From Acanthamoeba lenticulata (taxonomy: Eukaryota > Discosea > Longamoebia > Acanthamoebidae): a DNA stretch of 38,017 nucleotides. Made by a program: the position numbers and the translations under genes. Shown one piece after another: positions 31,325 through 38,017 of this stretch (within the stretch, counting starts at the first letter, position 1; each line of letters opens with the position of its first letter). The notes under the pieces were generated by a model. That model saw only the letters and a list, made by a program, of their open reading frames with translations, had not been told where the DNA came from and made no database searches. The stretch is from NCBI GenBank assembly GCA_002179805.1, contig NAVB01000523.1:1-38017 (forward strand). Reading direction: 5' to 3'.

Positions 31325-34300
31325 ATGGCGTCTGCACTGCAGCTGCAATTGAACCAGAGGAGGACGGCCCTTCAGCTCCCTGACAAGTCCGTCCCCGCCA
31401 AGGCCTCCCTTCTCTTTGATAAGAATAAGGCTGAGCATCTCGATCTCGAGACCATCTTGCACATCGGAAATAATGGCTTGATGGAGCTCCGCAAGTATGA
31501 TGAAAGGTTTGGCGCATTCGCGGATACCCTTTTCAATCCGGCTTCCATCTCTCTTGCCCGCCCGCAAATGACCAAGGAGGCGCTCCAGAAGCTGGACAAG
31601 TCCATCGAGCACTTCCTCATGCTCCTCTCGCCCTACTTCCTTCTTAAGCCCGCGCACAAGGCTCTCGAGTGGCTGCTCCGTCGCTACCAGTACCTCTTTC
31701 ATTCTCAATTTCAATATTTTTTTGTTTTTGTTTTTGTTTTTGTTTTACATGATTAATATTTTATTTTTCAAATCATGTAAAAATGCAGGATTAACGTGCA
31801 CAACGTGACGGCCATCATTAAGTGCATCCTGCCCTACCACGAGACAGCCCTCTTTGTGCGCGTGGTGCGGCTGTGCAAGCTGGGCGAAGAGTGGCTCTTC
31901 CTTCACCCGGTGAAGAAGAGCAAGGCCAAGCTGGACCGCGCCTCGCTCGTGCAGCACTGCCTCAAGGACTTTCACTTCTTGAACTTCCTCTGCGAGCTCG
32001 TGGTGCGTCCTCTTTCTCTTCTTCTACATTTTTTATTCACGTATTTTTAAAATATTTATTAATTGTTTATTCATACTCATGAGCGCTCATCGTTCTTCCA
32101 TGTTGTAACGCAGTCCAAGGGCGCTCTCCAGCCGGACTCGGACTCGAAGTCGACGCAGGTGTCAGAGGTCCACCTGACGCTCTACGTGGCCACCGTGCTC
32201 GAGGTGCTCGCGCGCACGTCGGTCGTGACAGACAACCTCTTGCACGTGCTGCTGCCCCACATCCTGGCCGGCCTCAAGGCGCAGAACCACCGCAACTTCC
32301 AGATGGCGACCTACATGATCATCGCGCAGCTGTCGACCAAGACCGTCCTCGCGCCCACGCTGCTGGCGACCCTGGTCAAGGCCATCGCCAAGTACGCCAC
32401 CGAGGCCACGCAGATGGACGCCCTCACCGCGCTGGTCTACCTGGCCCAGACCCAGTCCGTCGCGTCCCTGGACGACGCCCTGCAGCCCCTCCTGGCCTAT
32501 CGCTCGCTGGCCCTCCTCTTGGCCGACCTCTCCCAGAAGTTTGACACCACCAACTTCCTCCGCCTCTTCCTCTCCTCGCTCTTGTCCCGCTGGTACGCAC
32601 GCCACTTCATCTTTTTTCTTTTTCTTTTTCTTAAAGTATTTATCATTTTCGTTTTGGCAACGACCTCACCGTTTGTCGCGTTGTGCAGCTCGTCGCCGAC
32701 CGAGAACCAGCTGGACGTGTTCAAGCAGATCATGCAGCTCGTGCCGCTGGAGAACTTTGTGCAGGAGATGGTCACCAAGCTGCTCGACGCCTTTGTCGCG
32801 GCCTCTCGCCAGGAGAGCGACGTCAGCGAGACCACCAGTACGTCTTAAATATTTTAAAATAATTTACAATAACTTAAAAACTAACAATCAATACGTGGCC
32901 AGACGACAATATCAAGCGCTACTTGCGCCTGATCGACGCCAGGTATCCGTCGCAGCTCGACGCGGGTCTCAACGCCGCGCTCGCCTCGCTGAGGGAGAGC
33001 AGCAACAGCAGCAAGAGCCCGGCCGAGAGCCGCCGCGCGCGACGCAAGCGCCGCAACTCGGCCTCACGCCAGAGCGCCGACGAGGCCGACATGGCAGTCG
33101 AGGAGTCCGCCGCCACGGGCCCTGCGGCCGTAGAGGCCCAGGTGCTCGACTTCATCTCGCTCACCTTCCGGGGCACGTCGCACCAGATGCTGGGCGAGGG
33201 CTCGACGACGCTGTTCCTGGCCCTGCAGCACCCCGAGGAGCGCATCCGCCTGCTGGCCGTGGAGAAGGTCGTCGCCCAGCTGACCGAGGGCTCGATGGAG
33301 GACGAGCAATTCGAGGAATTCATCCGGGACGGCCTGCTCGAGCGCCTCCTGGACGACTCGCCCCTGGTCGTGCGCGCCGCGTTCAAGGGCTACCCGATCC
33401 TCCTCAACAAGGTCGACCCCGAGACCCTCTTCCACCAGCTCAACAGCGTCATCTCGAGTACGCATTCTTCACATTTTCTGCGCATTTTGTGATTTTTGTG
33501 CTGACGTGGCGCTGACCTGCGCAGACGACAAATTCCGAGCCGACATCAAGGCCAAGGCGCTCAAGGCGCTGACGCGCAGCTTCCTCAAGAAGCACCCGTC
33601 CTACTCGCACGCCGTGCAGTCACTCCTGTTTGACTCGCTCCTGGCCCGCGGCCAGAAGAGCCAGCTCAACTTCTTTGGGCGCGCCATCCGCATCGCGTCG
33701 CACTACGCGTCGCGCACCAAGGACACCATTTTCACCGGCATCGAGGACGCCGCCGAGAGCGTCGCCCAGTACGAGCACGCCAAGAAGCACAAGGGCAGCA
33801 GCGCCAAGAAGGGCAAGCAGCGCAACGTCGAAGCCGAGGAGGAAGAGCAGGATGACGAGGAAGAGGAGCAGGCCGAGTCGAACGCGGTCGCCGAGCAGAG
33901 CCCGCTGGTCGAGTCGGCCGTCAAGTGGAACGTGCTGGTGATCAACGCGCTGGCCAAGAATGTCCACGCCAAGCCGGACACCTTCTGCCCGCTGCTCGTG
34001 TCGTTTGTCAAGAAGCGCGACCAGGGCAAGCTCCTGGCGCTGCTCGTCCTCAACAAGGCCCTGGCGCTCGACAAGAAGGAGAGCCACGACGCCCGCCGCA
34101 AGCGCACGCAGATCCGCCAGGTCCTGTTCACCATCCTCCGCGAGCACTGTGCGCTGGCCGACCTCTTGTGGGGCGGCGGCGCCGCCCAGGAGGCCAGCCG
34201 GTTCCATCTGGACCTGCTGGACACGCTCGAGTCGGGCGTGCCCTCGCGCGACCTCTTTGTCCACTTTGTGCTCGCCTCCCGGCCCTACTTCTGCGCCGCT

Positions 34301-37300
34301 GGCCAGACCGAGGCCGAGAAGCGCCAGGCCGAGCACGCCCTCTACCTCTTCTGCCTCCACAACATCACCGACTCCTTCGCCGCCAAGCCCAACGAGGACG
34401 AGGTTCGTTTTTATTTTAAATTTTAAATTTTATAATACTCAAGAATATCTTTTTCATAATTTTGCATGCACAATATTTTGATTTGTTTTTGTTATTTTTT
34501 TATTTATTCATGTCATTGTTGATTGGGTGGCTCACTTGTGCTTGTGGTGCGACAGTTCTCGCTGATGAAGGAGCTGTTTGTGCTGTTCATCTCGTCGCCC
34601 TCGTTCGGCCTGTTCGCGCCGCACGTCAAGGTCCTGGCTTCGCGCATCTCGGCCGTGACGTCGTTCCCGCTCTTCCTTTCCTCCTTCCTCGCCGATCGTG
34701 GTGCGTCCCGTTCCGCTACATCGTCGTCGCTTTTTGTATTTGTTTTGTATTTGTTTTACTTTTTGCTCTTTTTTTTCGCTTGCTGACGTCAGATGGTTGT
34801 GACATGCAGAGGACAAGGCTTCGTTCGCCGATTGGCCCGTGCTGATGCAGACGCGCTGCGTGAAGCTGCTCAACACGTACCTCATGGCCTTCCTCCCGAC
34901 GCCGGGCCAGAAGGACGCCGCGGGCGAGCACATGAAGGCCCTCCGCGAGCGCGAGACCGAGCTGCACCAAGTCTTTGTGCGCTTCCTCGTGGGCCTCGAG
35001 AACGCGGACAAGGAGGTGCGCGTGTCGACGTTCTTTGCCTTGTCCACGCTGGCCACGCTTCTGCGCCAGCTGGGCAGCGGCGCCGCCACGTCGGCCTCGA
35101 CGTCGGCTCTGCTGGCCAAGTTCCTCGGCGCGATCGCCGCCAACAAGGCCGAGTTCATCAACGACACCACCTTCCTCCGCCGCCTCTTTGCCCGCCTCCT
35201 CAGCGACAAGGCCGTCGCCGCCGCCGCCGACAGCAAGAGTGCGTCGTCTTCTTCCTCAAGAATGCGCGGCATGTCTGTGCATAACTCACATATTCTCCTT
35301 TTAAAATGTTTTTGTTCATGTAGAGGACAGCAAGGACGTGCTCGAGACGCTGACGGCCAAGTTCAACGCCGCCGAGCGCAGCAGCCTGCTCGCCTTCCTG
35401 CTCGGTTTTGTGCAGACGTCCACGGCGCCCATGTACCTGCGCCTGTTCCTCCTCCACGCCGTGCGCGAGGTCTCTGCCGAGCAGCTGGTGACCACCGTCG
35501 ACGACCTCCTCCACGGCCTGCTGACTCGCCTGGCCCCTTCATCATCCTCTTCTTCTTCATCGTCGTCGTCGGACAAGACCCCGCTGAGCTACTTCGAGGC
35601 CAACATGATGCAGCTCATCCTCACGACGTCACTCAAGCCGGGCGTGGTGGCGGTCTTCAACCACGCCAAGGGCGCCAAGGAGAGCAAGGAGGAACAGCGC
35701 GCGGGCACGCGCCGCTTGGCGACCTACCTGGCGGCCCTCGAGTCGCAGGCCTCGCTCTCCTTTGGCGACAGCGAGCAGGTGACGCAGCGCGGCGAGTTCC
35801 TCGTGGACTACGTCTCGCCGCGCCTGTGCGTGCTCAAGAGCCTGGTCGAGACCGCGGGCTTCCACTTCATGGCCGGTCTCTCGGTGTCCAACAAGAAGGC
35901 CCTCTTCATGCGCTTCATCGAGATCCTGCTCGAGTCTTCCTACGCGCCCAACGAGTCCGCGGCCGCGGGACAGCCCAGCGGCTCCGCGTTCAAGCCCGTC
36001 GACATCAACGTGGTCGACACGAGCAAGACCATCATCAAGTCGATCATCCGCGCCATGAGCATGTCGTCGGAGCTCATCCTGCGCTGCCTCGAGGAGCAGA
36101 TCGCCATCGCCCGCGCCAAGTCGGCCGAGCGCCGTTCGGCCGACGAGCCCAAGGCCGCCGCCGCCGCCGCCGAGACCACGGCCGCTGTCGGCAAAAAGTC
36201 CAAGGCGCGCCGCTCGGCCAGCAAGGCTGCTGACGTCAGCAAGGACGACGACGACGAGCCCCAGCTTCAGCGCTCGGGCAAGCGGGCGCGCGTGGCGCCG
36301 GCCAAGACGGACGAGGACGAGGAGGAGCGCGGCAAGGCCTCGTCGGCCAAGTCGGCCGAGGAGCGCCGCCAGGAGCTGCTCGTGATGCAGCGCCTCAACC
36401 TGATCCTCGAGATCGTCCTCTCGCAGGTGCCGTTCGTGCAGGACAAGCCCGTGCTGCTCCAGCCGCTGGCCACCCTGCTCGACATCCTGGTCCAGGGCCA
36501 GAAGAAGGCCGAGGCCTCGCCCGAGGAGGAGGACAACGAGTACACCAAGCAGCTCATCCTCTCCTGCGTGGAGAGCATCACCCAGTTCATCTACGTCGAC
36601 CTCCACCCCAAGGGCGAGCAGGCCATCATGGACGCCGAGCAGCGCGCCGCGCTCAACGAGAAGGCCCGCAGCATCGAGAAGCAGTACAGCGGCGCCCCCG
36701 AGACCATCGTCCAGTGCATCCGCGGTATGCTTGGCATCTCTGGAATTTGCTTTGTTTGTTTTTTGTGGCGTTTCTGGAATTCAAAGCTGACGCCGTCGGC
36801 CTGGCGGGGGACAGTCACGAGCAACACGCGCACGCAGAACAAGGCCCTCCTGGCCCTAGGCGCCGTGGCGACGCTCTACCCGGACCTGGTGCTGCGCCAC
36901 GTGATGCCCGTGTTCACGTTCATGGGCGCGTCGACCATCCGGCACGACGACAACTACACGTTCACCGTCATGCAGAAGTCGCTCCACGCCATCCTGCCCT
37001 CCATGGTCAAGCAGGGCGGCATCGGCGTCTCGGACGTGCTTCGCATTTTTGTCGATAACTTCCAGCACGTGCCGCTGCACCGGCGCCTCCACCTCTTTGC
37101 GTCGGTGCTCCAGACCCTGTCCCTCACCTACCTCCCCGACCTCCTGCTCCTCTTCCTCGTCAAGCACGTCACGCAGGTTCGCATTCCCATACGCGCCCGC
37201 GTCTCTCCTTGGTTGGCCTGTTGTCTTACGCCTGTCGTTTTCGTTCTTTTTCGTTTTCGTTCTTTCCTGCGCACAGGGTTCGCAAAAGCAGCCGCGAATG

Positions 37301-38017
37301 CAGCTCGACCACTCGGTCTCCATCGACGAGAAGGACTTTGTCGACCTCGAGGTAAGTTTTGTTTCTGCGTGGCGAGCTGAGCCCGGCTCGGTCCTCATTT
37401 TTGTCATTCTTTGCAGGAGGAGACGACCATCCCGGGCTTCTGCCACAGCCTGTGCGAGAAGCTGCCGGTGTCGGACATGTGCTCGGCGTTCGTCCCGCTC
37501 GTGGAGATCATCACCGACAACCCCGAGGGCAAGACCGCCGACATGGTCAAGTACTGCGACAAGAGGTATGATCGACGATGCCGTTGGCACGTGTTTGTGG
37601 AGGACGGACGAAAGTGGCTCACACCCTCATGTGATGGCGCGAGAGCAGCCAGATGACCAAGGCGCAGATCATCGAGCTCGAGCGGACGGTGATCGACTTC
37701 ATGCTCGACCACTTTGCGTCGAAGCCCTTCCTCAACGCCCTGCTGGGCATGTCCCCGACGCAGATTCGCGCGATGCAGCCGATCTACTTCTCGCTCTTCA
37801 AGCGCACGCTGGCCTACGCCCAGCAGTGCGCTAGCAAGGCCGTGCGTGCTCCTTCCTCTTCAACTTCAACTCGCGCTTCACTTTCGTTCTTTGCTTTCGC
37901 TTTCGTTCTTTTGTGGCTCACTTTTTGTCTGAGTACAGAACGAGCTCAAGGGCAAGAAGGGCAAGAAGGTCAAGGCGCAGGTCGAGCTCTGGACTACCCA
38001 GACGCAGGGCTCCTACG
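31325..38017 (+). CDS. HEATR1: HEATR1/UTP10 U3 snoRNP protein, 5' 14 exons (3' end outside window)
   Basis: At least 1,824 residues of a large HEAT-repeat protein of the small-subunit processome, needed in the nucleolus for Pol I transcription and pre-18S processing. Exons: 31325-31689, 31789-32002, 32114-32592, 32689-32837, 32903-33457, 33525-34402, 34556-34700, 34810-35238, 35324-36724, 36815-37176, 37277-37351, 37417-37565, 37649-37841, 37939 onward; phases close throughout. Family hallmarks at the N-terminus are ASLLFDKNKAEHLDLETIL, LMLLSPYFLLKPAHKALEWL and ILPYHETALFVRVVRLCKL. The rest is alpha-helical repeat with charged low-complexity loops (for example KKGKQRNVEAEEEEQDDEE and a KKSKARRSASK region). 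Human HEATR1 has about 2,140 residues, so roughly 300 remain. ATG 31325 follows the T-rich leader AAATCAAA. Confidence 0.92.

Overview
The window is nuclear DNA of a GC-rich, intron-dense protist, most probably an Acanthamoeba-like amoebozoan. This rests on GC-rich exons cut by short (about 55-115 nt), often T-rich GT-AG introns with GTACG/GTGCG donors, very tight gene spacing, and a mix of eukaryotic housekeeping genes with amoeba-type signalling genes (hybrid histidine kinase, STE20-like kinase, DEP and PH proteins). Species assignment is inference; no database search was possible. Exon models were built by hand from splice motifs and reading-frame phase, and every full model given below closes in frame.

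Left part (1-9.4 kb): a PH-domain gene (minus) is followed, across a divergent intergenic region, by an 11-exon membrane hybrid histidine kinase (plus). This ends only 4 nt from the stop of a convergent, unrecognised gene on the minus strand that carries one frame break. Next is a 2.0-kb DNA transposon with 26-bp perfect terminal inverted repeats. It encodes a DDE (Harbinger/ISL2EU-like) transposase interrupted by a single in-frame TGA.

Middle (9.8-18.6 kb, all minus): a double-DEP-domain protein (probably with one GC-AG intron), a STE20-type kinase with a long acidic/basic low-complexity tail, and a secreted two-part protein whose C-terminal half is an alpha/beta hydrolase with the HG, HSQGG and late Asp/His features of lipases.

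Degenerate island (18.6-23.1 kb): a broken ankyrin-type repeat gene, a 5S rRNA gene, a small secreted Cys-rich protein gene, a G8-domain/beta-helix (TMEM2/CEMIP-like) gene with at least three frame breaks, two neighbouring stem-loops, and a 0.2-kb block present twice (about 97% identical) that is the 3' end of another ankyrin-type gene on the plus strand.

Right part (23.1-38 kb): two tandem RFX-type transcription-factor genes (minus) that share intron positions and so look like a local duplication; an RNF10-type RING protein gene (minus); and, divergent from it across about 600 bp, the first 14 exons of HEATR1/UTP10 (plus), a large ribosome-biogenesis HEAT-repeat protein that runs off the window. 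No CRISPR, operon or prokaryotic feature was seen.
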